NCBI GenBank assembly: GCA_026874595.1
Contig: CM049310.1
Location: 43,835,558-43,899,557, forward strand
Origin: Sipunculus nudus
Lineage: Eukaryota > Annelida > Sipuncula > Golfingiida > Sipunculidae
DNA: 64,000 bases
Direction of reading: 5' to 3'
Part shown: positions 24,801 through 37,745 of the stretch, one piece after another
Position numbering within the stretch: the stretch's first letter is position 1
Layout of the letters: the number at the start of each line of letters is the position of its first letter
Notes under the pieces: model-generated
What the model was told of the DNA's origin: nothing
Database searches by the model: none
Seen by the model: only the letters and a program-made list of their open reading frames with translations
Program-made: the position numbers and the translations under genes

Positions 24801-27043
24801 AATTCGATACAATGTAATATTGTCTGTTAGTTTGGTCACTCCAATGCATTTGTTTGTTTGGTTTGGCATATCAGGTATGAGAACACTTTTCTCCTTATAG
24901 ACATTGTTTGTTTGTTTTGGCATGTAAGGAATGAGAACAATACTATCCTGATATCCATACGGAATTGACCAAATAAGCAGAAGCAGAATTGTTTCAAATT
25001 TGTTTTTATATAGGTGTTTTGGTTTCCCTGAAAAACAAATCCATCTGAATTCGGGCGTTGGTCTTTGGAGCAGGATAAACGAGGCAAATTGTTCACTTAC
25101 GTTAAATTTTTAATTGAAGAAATTAGCATTTCGCAATCGTTGATTACTTCACCTTGGGATATGGCATGTTAATTAAATTATTAAAATATTAATTTTTGGC
25201 AAAATTTCATCTGCAGATGTTGAAAGATGCCCGATTGAATTATTTGTGAATTTCAATGTCTCGCAAATAAGGATTGCAGACTAACCGGAAAAATGATAAA
25301 TTCGATACAATGTAATATTGTCTGCTAGTTTGGTCACTCCAATGCATTTGTTTGTTTGGTTTGGCATATCAGGTTTGAGAACACTTTTCTCCTTATAGCC
25401 ATTGTTTGTTTGTTTTGGCATGTAAGGAATAAGAACAATTCTCTCCTGATATCCATACGGTATTGACCAAATAAGCAGAAGCAGAATTGTTTCAAATTTG
25501 TTTTTATGTGGGTGTTTTGGTTTCCCTGAAAATCAAATCCATCTGAATTCGGGCGATGGTTTTGTGAGCAGGATAAACAAGACAAATTGTTCACTTACGT
25601 TAAATTTTTAATTGAAGAAATTAGCATTTCGCAATCGTTGATTATTTCACCTTGGGATATGGCATGTTAATTAAATTATAAAAATATTAATTTTTGGCAA
25701 AAATTTTCATCTGCAGATGTTGAAAGATGCCCGATGGAATTATTATTGAATTTCAATGTCTCGCCAAGTAGGATTGCAGAATTGTCTGCTTGTTTGGTCA
25801 CTCCAATGCATTTGTTTGTTTGGTTTGGCATATCAGGTATGAGAACACTTTTCTCCTTATAGCCATTGTTTGTTTGTTTTGTCATGAAAGGAATTAGAAC
25901 AATACTCCCCTGATATCCATACGGAATTGACCAAATAAGCAGAAGCAGAATTGTTTCAAATTTGTTTTTATATAGGTGTTTTGGTTCCCCTGAAAAACAA
26001 ATCCATCAGAATTCGGGCGTTGGTCTAAGAAGCAGGATAAAAGAAATAAACAGTTCACCTATGTTAATTTTTTAATTGAAGAAATTAGCATTTCGCGATC
26101 TTTGATTAATTTTTTTGGGACATGGGATGTTAGTTAAATTATCAAAATATTAATTTTTGTCAAATATTTTCATCTGCAGATATGAAAGATGCCTATGGAA
26201 TTACTTGTGAATTTCGATGTCTCGCAAATAAGGATTGCAGAATAACAGGTAAAATGATAAATTCGATACAATGTAATATTGTCTGTTAGTTTGGTCACTC
26301 CAGTGCATTTGTTTGTTTGGTTTGGCATATCAGGTTTGAGAACACTTTTCTCCTTATAGACATTGTTTGTTTGTTTTGTCATGTAAGGAATGAGAACAAT
26401 TCTCTCCTGATATCCATACGGAATTGACCAAATAAGCAGAAGCAGAATTGTTTGAAATTTGTTTTTATATAGGTGTTTTGGTTTCCCTGAAAAACAAATC
26501 CATCTGCATTCGGGCGTTGGTTTTGGGAGCAGGATCAACGAAATAAACTGTTCAATTTTGTAAAATTTTCAATTGAAAAAAAATTAGCATTACGCAATCG
26601 TTGATTATTTCACATTGGGATCTAGCATGTTAATTAAATTATTAAAATATTAATTTTTGGCAAAATTTCATCTGCAGATGTTGAAAGATGCCCGATTGAA
26701 TTATTTGTGAATTTCTATAACTCGCAAATAAGGATAGCAGAATAACCGGTAAAATGATAAATTTGATAAAATGTAATATTGTCTGCTAGTTTGGTCACTC
26801 TAATGCATTTGTTTGCTTGGTTTTGCATATCAGGTTTGAGAACACTTTTCTCCTTATAGCCATTGTTTGTTTGTTTTGGCATATAAGGAATGAGAACAAT
26901 ACTCTCCTGATATCCATACGGAATTGACCAAATAAGCAGAAGTAGAATTGTTTGAATATCTTTTTCTGTAGGTGTTTTGGTTTCCCTGAAAAACAAATCC
27001 CACTTAATTCCGGCATTGTTTTTATGATCAGGATAAACGAAAC
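21876..27043. repeat. Satellite: rearranged relative of the 11-monomer unit
   Basis: From about 21.88 to 23.93 kb the monomer order follows the 5,451-bp unit at a constant offset of about 5,416 bp. After that the order is broken by local block duplications: about 1,955 bp (23722 and 25676 carry the same monomer variant) and about 2,456 bp (24339/26795 and 24496/26952). This looks like an older unit disturbed by unequal exchange. Confidence 0.6.
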
Positions 27044-30000
27044 AAACTGTTCACTTACTTTTGATTTTCTAATTGAAGAAATTAGTATTTCGCAATCTTT
27101 CATTATTTCCCTTTGTGATATGACATGTTATTTAAATTATTAAAATATTAATTTTGGTAAATATTTTCATCTGCAGATTTGAAAGATGCCTATGGAATAA
27201 CTTGTGAATTTCGATGTCTCGCAAATAAGGATTGCAGAATAACCGGTAAAATGACAAATTCGATACAATGTAATATTGTCTGTTAGTTTGGTCACTCCAA
27301 TGCATTTGTTTGTTTGGTTTGGCATATCAGGTATGAGAACACTTTTCTCCTTATAGCCATTGTTTGTTTGTTTTGGCATGTAAGGAATGAGAACAATACT
27401 ATCCTGATATCCATACGGAATTGACCAAATAAGCAGAAGCAGAATTGTTTCAAATTTGTTTTTATATAGGTGTTTTGGTTTCCCTGAAAAACAAATCCAT
27501 CTGAATTCGGGCGTTGGTTTTGGGAGCAGTATAAACGAGACAAACTGTTCACTTACGTGGAATTTTTAATGAAAGAAATTAGCATTTCGCAATCGTTGAT
27601 TATTTCACTTTGGGATATGGCAATTTAATTAAATTATTGAAGTATTAATTTTTGGCGAATATTATCATCTGAAGATGTTGAAAGATGCCCGATGGAATTA
27701 CTTATGAATTTCGATGTCTCGCAAATAAGGATTGCAAAATAACCGGTAAAATGATGAATTCGATACAATGTAATATTGTCTGCTTGTTTGGTCACTCCAA
27801 TGCCTTTGTTTGTTTGGTTTGGCATATCAGGTTTGAGAACACTTTTTCTCCTTATAGCCATTTTTTGTTTGTTTTGGCATGTAAGGAATGAGAACAATAC
27901 TCTCCTGATATCCATACGGAATTGACCAAATAAGCAGAAGCAGAATTGTTTCAAATTTGTTTTAATATAGGTGTTTTAGTTTTCCTGAAAAAAAAATCCA
28001 TCTGAATTCGGGCCTGGATCTTAGAAGCAGGATAAACGTAATAAACTTTTCAATAACATTGAATTTTTAATTGAGGAAATTAGCATTTCGCAATTGTTGA
28101 TTATTTCACCTTGGGAAATGGCATGTTAATTAAATTATTAAAATATTAATTTTTGGCAAATATTTTCATCTGAAGATGTTGAAAGATGCCCGATGGAATT
28201 ACTTATGAATTGCGATGTCTCGCAAATAAGGATTGCAGAATAACCGGTAAAATGATAAATTCGATACAATATAATATTGTCTGCTAGTTTGGTCACTCCA
28301 ATGCATTTGTTTGTTTGGTTTGGCATATCAGGTTTGAGAACACTTTTCTCCTTATAGCCATTGTTTGTTTGTTTTGGCATATAAGGAATAAGAACAATTC
28401 TCTCCTGATATCCATACGGTATTGACCAAATAAGCAGAAGCAGAATTGTTTCAAATTTGTTTTTATGTGGGTGTTTTGGTTTCCCTGAAAATCAAATCCA
28501 TCTGAATTCGGGCGATGGTTTTGGGAGCAGGATAAACAAGACAAATTGTTCACTTACGTTAAATTTTTAATTGAAGAAATTAGCATTTCGCAATCGTTGA
28601 TTATTTCACCTTGAGATATGGCATGTTACTTAAATTATTAAAATATTAATTTTTGGCAAAAATTTTCATCTGCAGATGTTGAAAGATGCCCGATTGAGTT
28701 ATTTATGAATTTCAATGTCTCGCAAATAAGGATTGCAGACTAATCGGTAAAATGATAAATTCGATACAATGTAATATTGTCTGCTAGTTTGGTCACTCCA
28801 ATTCATTTGTTTGTTTGGTTTGGTATATCAGGTTGAGAACACTTTTCTCCTTATAGCTATTTTTTGTTTGTTTTGGCATGTAAGGAATGAGAACAATACT
28901 CTCCTGAAATCCATACGGAATTGACCAAATAAGCAGAAGCAGAATTGTTTCAAATTTGTTTTAATATAGGTGTTTTGGTTTTCCTGAAAAACAAATCCAT
29001 CTGAATTCGGGCGTTGGTCTTAGAAGCAGGATAAACGTAATAAACTGTTCACTAACGTTGAATTTTTAATTGAGGAAATTAGCATTTCGCAATTGTTGAT
29101 TATTTCACCTTGGGATATGGCATGTTAATTAAATTATCAAAATATTAATTTTTGGCAAAAATTTTCATCTGCAGATGTTGAAAGATGCCCGATGGAATTA
29201 TTATTGAATTTCAATGTCTCGCCAAGTAGGATTGCAGAATTGTCTGCTTGTTTGGTCACTCCAATGCATTTGTTTGTTTGGTTTGGCATATCAGGTATGA
29301 GAACACTTTTCTCCTTATAGCCATTGTTTGTTTGTTTTGTCATGTAAGGAATGAGAACAATACTCTCCTGATATCCATACGGAATTGACCAAATAAGCAG
29401 AAGCAGAATTGTTTCAAATTTGTTTTATATAGGTGTTTTGGTTCCCCTGAAAAACAAATCCATCTGAATTCGGGCGTTGGTCTAAGAAGCAGGATAAAAG
29501 AAATAAACAGTTCACCTATGTTAATTTTTTAATTGAAGAAATTAGCATTTCGCGATCTTTGATTAATTTTTTTGGGACATGGGATATTAGTTAAATTATC
29601 AAAATATTAATTTTTGTCAAATATTTTCATCTGCAGATTTGAAAGATGCCTATGGAATTACTTGTGAATTTCGATGTCTCGCAAATAAGGATTGCAGAAT
29701 AACAGGTAAAATGATAAATTCGATACAATGTAATATTGTCTGTTAGTTTGGTCACTCCAGTGCATTTGTTTGTTTGGTTTGGCATATCAGGTTTGAGAAC
29801 ACTTTTCTCCTTATAGACATTGTTTGTTTGTTTTGGCATGTAAGGAATGAGAACAATTCTCTCCTGATATCCATACGGAATTGACCAAATAAGCAGAAGC
29901 AGAATTGTTTGAAATTTGTTTTTATATAGGTGTTTTGGTTTCCCTGAAAAACAAATCCATCTGCATTCGGGCGTTGGTTTTGGGAGCAGGATCAACGAAA

Positions 30001-32494
30001 TAAACTGTTCAATTTTGTTAAATTTTCAATTGAAAAAAAATTAGCATTACGCAATCGTTGATTATTTCACATTGGGATCTAGCATGTTAATTAAATTATT
30101 AAAATATTAATTTTTGGCAAAATTTCATCTGCAGATGTTGAAAGATGCCCGATTGAATAATTTGTGAATTTCGATATCTCCCAAATAAGGATAGCAGAAT
30201 AACCGGTAAAATGATAAATTTGATAAAATGTAATATTGTCTGCTAGTTTGGTCACTCTAATGCATTTGTTTGCTTGCTTTTGCATATCAGGTTTGAGAAC
30301 ACTTTTCTCCTTATAGCCATTGTTTGTTTGTTTTGGCATATAAGGAATGAGAACAATACTCTCCTGATATCCATACGGAATTGACCAAATAAGCAGAAGT
30401 AGAATTGTTTGAATATCTTTTTCTGTAGGTGTTTTGGTTTCCCTGAAAATAAATCCCCCTTAATTCCGGCATTGTTCTTATGATCAGGATAAACGAAACA
30501 AACTGTTCACTTACTTTTGATTTTCTAATTGAAGAAATTAGTATTTCGCAATCTTTCATTAATTCCCTTTGTGATATGACATGTTATTTAAATTATTAAA
30601 ATATTAATTTTGGTAAATATTTTCATCTGCAGATTTAAAAGATGCCTATGGAATAACTTGTGAATTTCGATGTCTCGCAAATAAGGATTGCAGAATAACC
30701 GGTAAAATGACAAATTCGATACAATGTAATATTGTCTGTTAGTTTGGTCACTCCAATGCATTTGTTTGTTTGGTTTGGCATATCAGGTATGAGAACACTT
30801 TTCTCCTTATAGACATTGTTTGTTTGTTTTGGCATGTAAGGAATGAGAACAATACTATCCTGATATCCATACGGAATAGACCAAATAAGCAGAAGCAGAA
30901 TTGTTTCAAATTTGTTTTTATATAGGTGTTTTGGTTTCCCTGAAAAACAAATCCATCTGAATTCGGGCGTTGTTCTTTGGAGCAGGATAAACGAGACAAA
31001 TTGTTCACTTACGTTAAATTTTTAATTGAAGAAATTAGCATTTCGCAATCGTTGATTATTTCACCTTGGGATATGGCATGTTAATTAAATTATTAAAATA
31101 TTAATTTTTGGCAAAATTTCATCTGCAGATGTTGAAAGATGCCCGATTGAATTATTTGTGAATTTCAATGTCTCGCAAATAAGGATTGCAGACTAACCGG
31201 AAAAATGATAAATTAGATACAATGTAATATTGTCTGCTAGTTTGGTCACTCCAATGCATTTGTTTGTTTGGTTTGGCATATCAGGTTTGAGAACACTTTT
31301 CTCCTTATAGCTATTTTTTGTTTGTTTTGGCATGTAAGGAATAAGAACAATACTCTCCTGATATCCATACGGAATTGAACAAATAAGCAGAAGCAGAATT
31401 GTTTCAAATTTGTTTTTATATAGGTGTTTTGGTTTCCCTGAAAAACAATTCCATCTGAATTCGGGCGTTGGTCTTGGGAGCAGTATAAACGAGACAAATT
31501 GTTCACTTACGTTAAATTTTTAATTGAAGAAATTAGCATTTCGCAATCGTTGATTATTTCATATTGGGATCTGGCATGTTAATTAAATTATTAAAATATT
31601 AATTTTTGGCAAAATTACATCTGCAGATGTTGAAAGGTGCCCGATTGAATTATTTGTGAATTTCAATGTCTCGCAAATAAAGATTGCAGACTAACCGGTA
31701 AAATGATAAATTCGATAAAATGTAATATTGTCTGTTAGTTTGGTCACTCCAATGCATTTGTTTGTTTGGTTTGGCATATTAGGTTTGAGAACACTTTTCT
31801 CCTTATAGCCATTGTTTGTTTGTTTTGGCATGTAAGGAATGAGAACAATTCTCTCCTGATATCCAAACGGAATTGACCAAATAAGCAGAAGCAGAATTGC
31901 TCCAAATTTGTTTCTACGGAGGTGTTTTGGTTTCCCTGAAAAACAAATCCATCTGAATTCGGGCGTTGGTTTTGGGAGCAGTATAAACGAGACAAACTGT
32001 TCACTTACGTTGAATTTTTAATGAAAGAAATTAGCATTTCGCAATCGTTGATTATTTCACCTTGGGATATGGCAATTTAATTAAATTATTGAAGTATTAA
32101 TTTTTGGCGAATATTATCATCTGAAGATGTTGAAAGATGCCCGATGGAATTACTTATGAATTTCGATGTCTCGCAAATAAGGATTGCAAAATAACCGGTA
32201 AAATGATGAATTCGATACAATGTAATATTGTCTGCTTGTTTGGTCACTCCAATGCCTTTGTTTGTTTGGTTTGGCATATCAGGTTTGAGAACACTTTTTC
32301 TCCTTATAGCCATTTTTTGTTTGTTTTGGCATGTAAGGAATGAGAACAATACTCTCCTGATATCCATACGGAATTGAACAAATAAGCAGAAGCAGAATTG
32401 TTTCAAATTTGTTTTTATATAGGTGTTTTGGTTTCCCTGAAAAACAAATCCATCTGAATTCGGGCGTTGTTCTTTGGAGCAGGATAAACGAGAC
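27044..32494. repeat. Satellite 11-monomer higher-order unit, copy A (5,451 bp)
   Basis: Every landmark recurs exactly 5,451 bp further right: 27167/32618, 27634/33085, 28138/33589, 29137/34588, 29627/35078, 30311/35762, 31246/36697 and 31744/37195. Private variants are shared, such as ACGTGGAATTT near 27556/33007 and the deletion that shortens the monomer near 29185/34636. In every stretch I compared I saw no difference from copy B. The last ~200 bases (about 32295-32494) are mosaic. Confidence 0.9.
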
Positions 32495-35400
32495 AAACTG
32501 TTCACTTACTTTTGATTTTCTAATTGAAGAAATTAGTATTTCGCAATCTTTCATTATTTCCCTTTGTGATATGACATGTTATTTAAATTATTAAAATATT
32601 AATTTTGGTAAATATTTTCATCTGCAGATTTGAAAGATGCCTATGGAATAACTTGTGAATTTCGATGTCTCGCAAATAAGGATTGCAGAATAACCGGTAA
32701 AATGACAAATTCGATACAATGTAATATTGTCTGTTAGTTTGGTCACTCCAATGCATTTGTTTGTTTGGTTTGGCATATCAGGTATGAGAACACTTTTCTC
32801 CTTATAGCCATTGTTTGTTTGTTTTGGCATGTAAGGAATGAGAACAATACTATCCTGATATCCATACGGAATTGACCAAATAAGCAGAAGCAGAATTGTT
32901 TCAAATTTGTTTTTATATAGGTGTTTTGGTTTCCCTGAAAAACAAATCCATCTGAATTCGGGCGTTGGTTTTGGGAGCAGTATAAACGAGACAAACTGTT
33001 CACTTACGTGGAATTTTTAATGAAAGAAATTAGCATTTCGCAATCGTTGATTATTTCACTTTGGGATATGGCAATTTAATTAAATTATTGAAGTATTAAT
33101 TTTTGGCGAATATTATCATCTGAAGATGTTGAAAGATGCCCGATGGAATTACTTATGAATTTCGATGTCTCGCAAATAAGGATTGCAAAATAACCGGTAA
33201 AATGATGAATTCGATACAATGTAATATTGTCTGCTTGTTTGGTCACTCCAATGCCTTTGTTTGTTTGGTTTGGCATATCAGGTTTGAGAACACTTTTTCT
33301 CCTTATAGCCATTTTTTGTTTGTTTTGGCATGTAAGGAATGAGAACAATACTCTCCTGATATCCATACGGAATTGACCAAATAAGCAGAAGCAGAATTGT
33401 TTCAAATTTGTTTTAATATAGGTGTTTTAGTTTTCCTGAAAAAAAAATCCATCTGAATTCGGGCCTGGATCTTAGAAGCAGGATAAACGTAATAAACTTT
33501 TCAATAACATTGAATTTTTAATTGAGGAAATTAGCATTTCGCAATTGTTGATTATTTCACCTTGGGAAATGGCATGTTAATTAAATTATTAAAATATTAA
33601 TTTTTGGCAAATATTTTCATCTGAAGATGTTGAAAGATGCCCGATGGAATTACTTATGAATTGCGATGTCTCGCAAATAAGGATTGCAGAATAACCGGTA
33701 AAATGATAAATTCGATACAATATAATATTGTCTGCTAGTTTGGTCACTCCAATGCATTTGTTTGTTTGGTTTGGCATATCAGGTTTGAGAACACTTTTCT
33801 CCTTATAGCCATTGTTTGTTTGTTTTGGCATATAAGGAATAAGAACAATTCTCTCCTGATATCCATACGGTATTGACCAAATAAGCAGAAGCAGAATTGT
33901 TTCAAATTTGTTTTTATGTGGGTGTTTTGGTTTCCCTGAAAATCAAATCCATCTGAATTCGGGCGATGGTTTTGGGAGCAGGATAAACAAGACAAATTGT
34001 TCACTTACGTTAAATTTTTAATTGAAGAAATTAGCATTTCGCAATCGTTGATTATTTCACCTTGAGATATGGCATGTTACTTAAATTATTAAAATATTAA
34101 TTTTTGGCAAAAATTTTCATCTGCAGATGTTGAAAGATGCCCGATTGAGTTATTTATGAATTTCAATGTCTCGCAAATAAGGATTGCAGACTAATCGGTA
34201 AAATGATAAATTCGATACAATGTAATATTGTCTGCTAGTTTGGTCACTCCAATTCATTTGTTTGTTTGGTTTGGTATATCAGGTTGAGAACACTTTTCTC
34301 CTTATAGCTATTTTTTGTTTGTTTTGGCATGTAAGGAATGAGAACAATACTCTCCTGAAATCCATACGGAATTGACCAAATAAGCAGAAGCAGAATTGTT
34401 TCAAATTTGTTTTAATATAGGTGTTTTGGTTTTCCTGAAAAACAAATCCATCTGAATTCGGGCGTTGGTCTTAGAAGCAGGATAAACGTAATAAACTGTT
34501 CACTAACGTTGAATTTTTAATTGAGGAAATTAGCATTTCGCAATTGTTGATTATTTCACCTTGGGATATGGCATGTTAATTAAATTATCAAAATATTAAT
34601 TTTTGGCAAAAATTTTCATCTGCAGATGTTGAAAGATGCCCGATGGAATTATTATTGAATTTCAATGTCTCGCCAAGTAGGATTGCAGAATTGTCTGCTT
34701 GTTTGGTCACTCCAATGCATTTGTTTGTTTGGTTTGGCATATCAGGTATGAGAACACTTTTCTCCTTATAGCCATTGTTTGTTTGTTTTGTCATGTAAGG
34801 AATGAGAACAATACTCTCCTGATATCCATACGGAATTGACCAAATAAGCAGAAGCAGAATTGTTTCAAATTTGTTTTATATAGGTGTTTTGGTTCCCCTG
34901 AAAAACAAATCCATCTGAATTCGGGCGTTGGTCTAAGAAGCAGGATAAAAGAAATAAACAGTTCACCTATGTTAATTTTTTAATTGAAGAAATTAGCATT
35001 TCGCGATCTTTGATTAATTTTTTTGGGACATGGGATATTAGTTAAATTATCAAAATATTAATTTTTGTCAAATATTTTCATCTGCAGATTTGAAAGATGC
35101 CTATGGAATTACTTGTGAATTTCGATGTCTCGCAAATAAGGATTGCAGAATAACAGGTAAAATGATAAATTCGATACAATGTAATATTGTCTGTTAGTTT
35201 GGTCACTCCAGTGCATTTGTTTGTTTGGTTTGGCATATCAGGTTTGAGAACACTTTTCTCCTTATAGACATTGTTTGTTTGTTTTGGCATGTAAGGAATG
35301 AGAACAATTCTCTCCTGATATCCATACGGAATTGACCAAATAAGCAGAAGCAGAATTGTTTGAAATTTGTTTTTATATAGGTGTTTTGGTTTCCCTGAAA

Positions 35401-37745
35401 AACAAATCCATCTGCATTCGGGCGTTGGTTTTGGGAGCAGGATCAACGAAATAAACTGTTCAATTTTGTTAAATTTTCAATTGAAAAAAAATTAGCATTA
35501 CGCAATCGTTGATTATTTCACATTGGGATCTAGCATGTTAATTAAATTATTAAAATATTAATTTTTGGCAAAATTTCATCTGCAGATGTTGAAAGATGCC
35601 CGATTGAATAATTTGTGAATTTCGATATCTCCCAAATAAGGATAGCAGAATAACCGGTAAAATGATAAATTTGATAAAATGTAATATTGTCTGCTAGTTT
35701 GGTCACTCTAATGCATTTGTTTGCTTGCTTTTGCATATCAGGTTTGAGAACACTTTTCTCCTTATAGCCATTGTTTGTTTGTTTTGGCATATAAGGAATG
35801 AGAACAATACTCTCCTGATATCCATACGGAATTGACCAAATAAGCAGAAGTAGAATTGTTTGAATATCTTTTTCTGTAGGTGTTTTGGTTTCCCTGAAAA
35901 TAAATCCCCCTTAATTCCGGCATTGTTCTTATGATCAGGATAAACGAAACAAACTGTTCACTTACTTTTGATTTTCTAATTGAAGAAATTAGTATTTCGC
36001 AATCTTTCATTAATTCCCTTTGTGATATGACATGTTATTTAAATTATTAAAATATTAATTTTGGTAAATATTTTCATCTGCAGATTTAAAAGATGCCTAT
36101 GGAATAACTTGTGAATTTCGATGTCTCGCAAATAAGGATTGCAGAATAACCGGTAAAATGACAAATTCGATACAATGTAATATTGTCTGTTAGTTTGGTC
36201 ACTCCAATGCATTTGTTTGTTTGGTTTGGCATATCAGGTATGAGAACACTTTTCTCCTTATAGACATTGTTTGTTTGTTTTGGCATGTAAGGAATGAGAA
36301 CAATACTATCCTGATATCCATACGGAATAGACCAAATAAGCAGAAGCAGAATTGTTTCAAATTTGTTTTTATATAGGTGTTTTGGTTTCCCTGAAAAACA
36401 AATCCATCTGAATTCGGGCGTTGTTCTTTGGAGCAGGATAAACGAGACAAATTGTTCACTTACGTTAAATTTTTAATTGAAGAAATTAGCATTTCGCAAT
36501 CGTTGATTATTTCACCTTGGGATATGGCATGTTAATTAAATTATTAAAATATTAATTTTTGGCAAAATTTCATCTGCAGATGTTGAAAGATGCCCGATTG
36601 AATTATTTGTGAATTTCAATGTCTCGCAAATAAGGATTGCAGACTAACCGGAAAAATGATAAATTAGATACAATGTAATATTGTCTGCTAGTTTGGTCAC
36701 TCCAATGCATTTGTTTGTTTGGTTTGGCATATCAGGTTTGAGAACACTTTTCTCCTTATAGCTATTTTTTGTTTGTTTTGGCATGTAAGGAATAAGAACA
36801 ATACTCTCCTGATATCCATACGGAATTGAACAAATAAGCAGAAGCAGAATTGTTTCAAATTTGTTTTTATATAGGTGTTTTGGTTTCCCTGAAAAACAAT
36901 TCCATCTGAATTCGGGCGTTGGTCTTGGGAGCAGTATAAACGAGACAAATTGTTCACTTACGTTAAATTTTTAATTGAAGAAATTAGCATTTCGCAATCG
37001 TTGATTATTTCATATTGGGATCTGGCATGTTAATTAAATTATTAAAATATTAATTTTTGGCAAAATTACATCTGCAGATGTTGAAAGGTGCCCGATTGAA
37101 TTATTTGTGAATTTCAATGTCTCGCAAATAAAGATTGCAGACTAACCGGTAAAATGATAAATTCGATAAAATGTAATATTGTCTGTTAGTTTGGTCACTC
37201 CAATGCATTTGTTTGTTTGGTTTGGCATATTAGGTTTGAGAACACTTTTCTCCTTATAGCCATTGTTTGTTTGTTTTGGCATGTAAGGAATGAGAACAAT
37301 TCTCTCCTGATATCCAAACGGAATTGACCAAATAAGCAGAAGCAGAATTGCTCCAAATTTGTTTCTACGGAGGTGTTTTGGTTTCCCTGAAAAACAAATC
37401 CATCTGAATTCGGGCGTTGGTTTTGGGAGCAGTATAAACGAGACAAACTGTTCACTTACGTTGAATTTTTAATGAAAGAAATTAGCATTTCGCAATCGTT
37501 GATTATTTCACCTTGGGATATGGCAATTTAATTAAATTATTGAAGTATTAATTTTTGGCGAATATTATCATCTGAAGATGTTGAAAGATGCCCGATGGAA
37601 TTACTTATGAATTTCGATGTCTCGCAAATAAGGATTGCAAAATAACCGGTAAAATGATGAATTCGATACAATGTAATATTGTCTGCTTGTTTGGTCACTC
37701 CAATGCCTTTGTTTGTTTGGTTTGGCATATCAGGTTTGAGAACAC
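32495..37745. repeat. Satellite 11-monomer higher-order unit, copy B
   Basis: Repeats copy A at an offset of 5,451 bp. The match ends near 37740, where copy A has ACACTTTTTCTCC and this copy has ACACTTTTCTCC, followed by other small differences. Confidence 0.9.
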
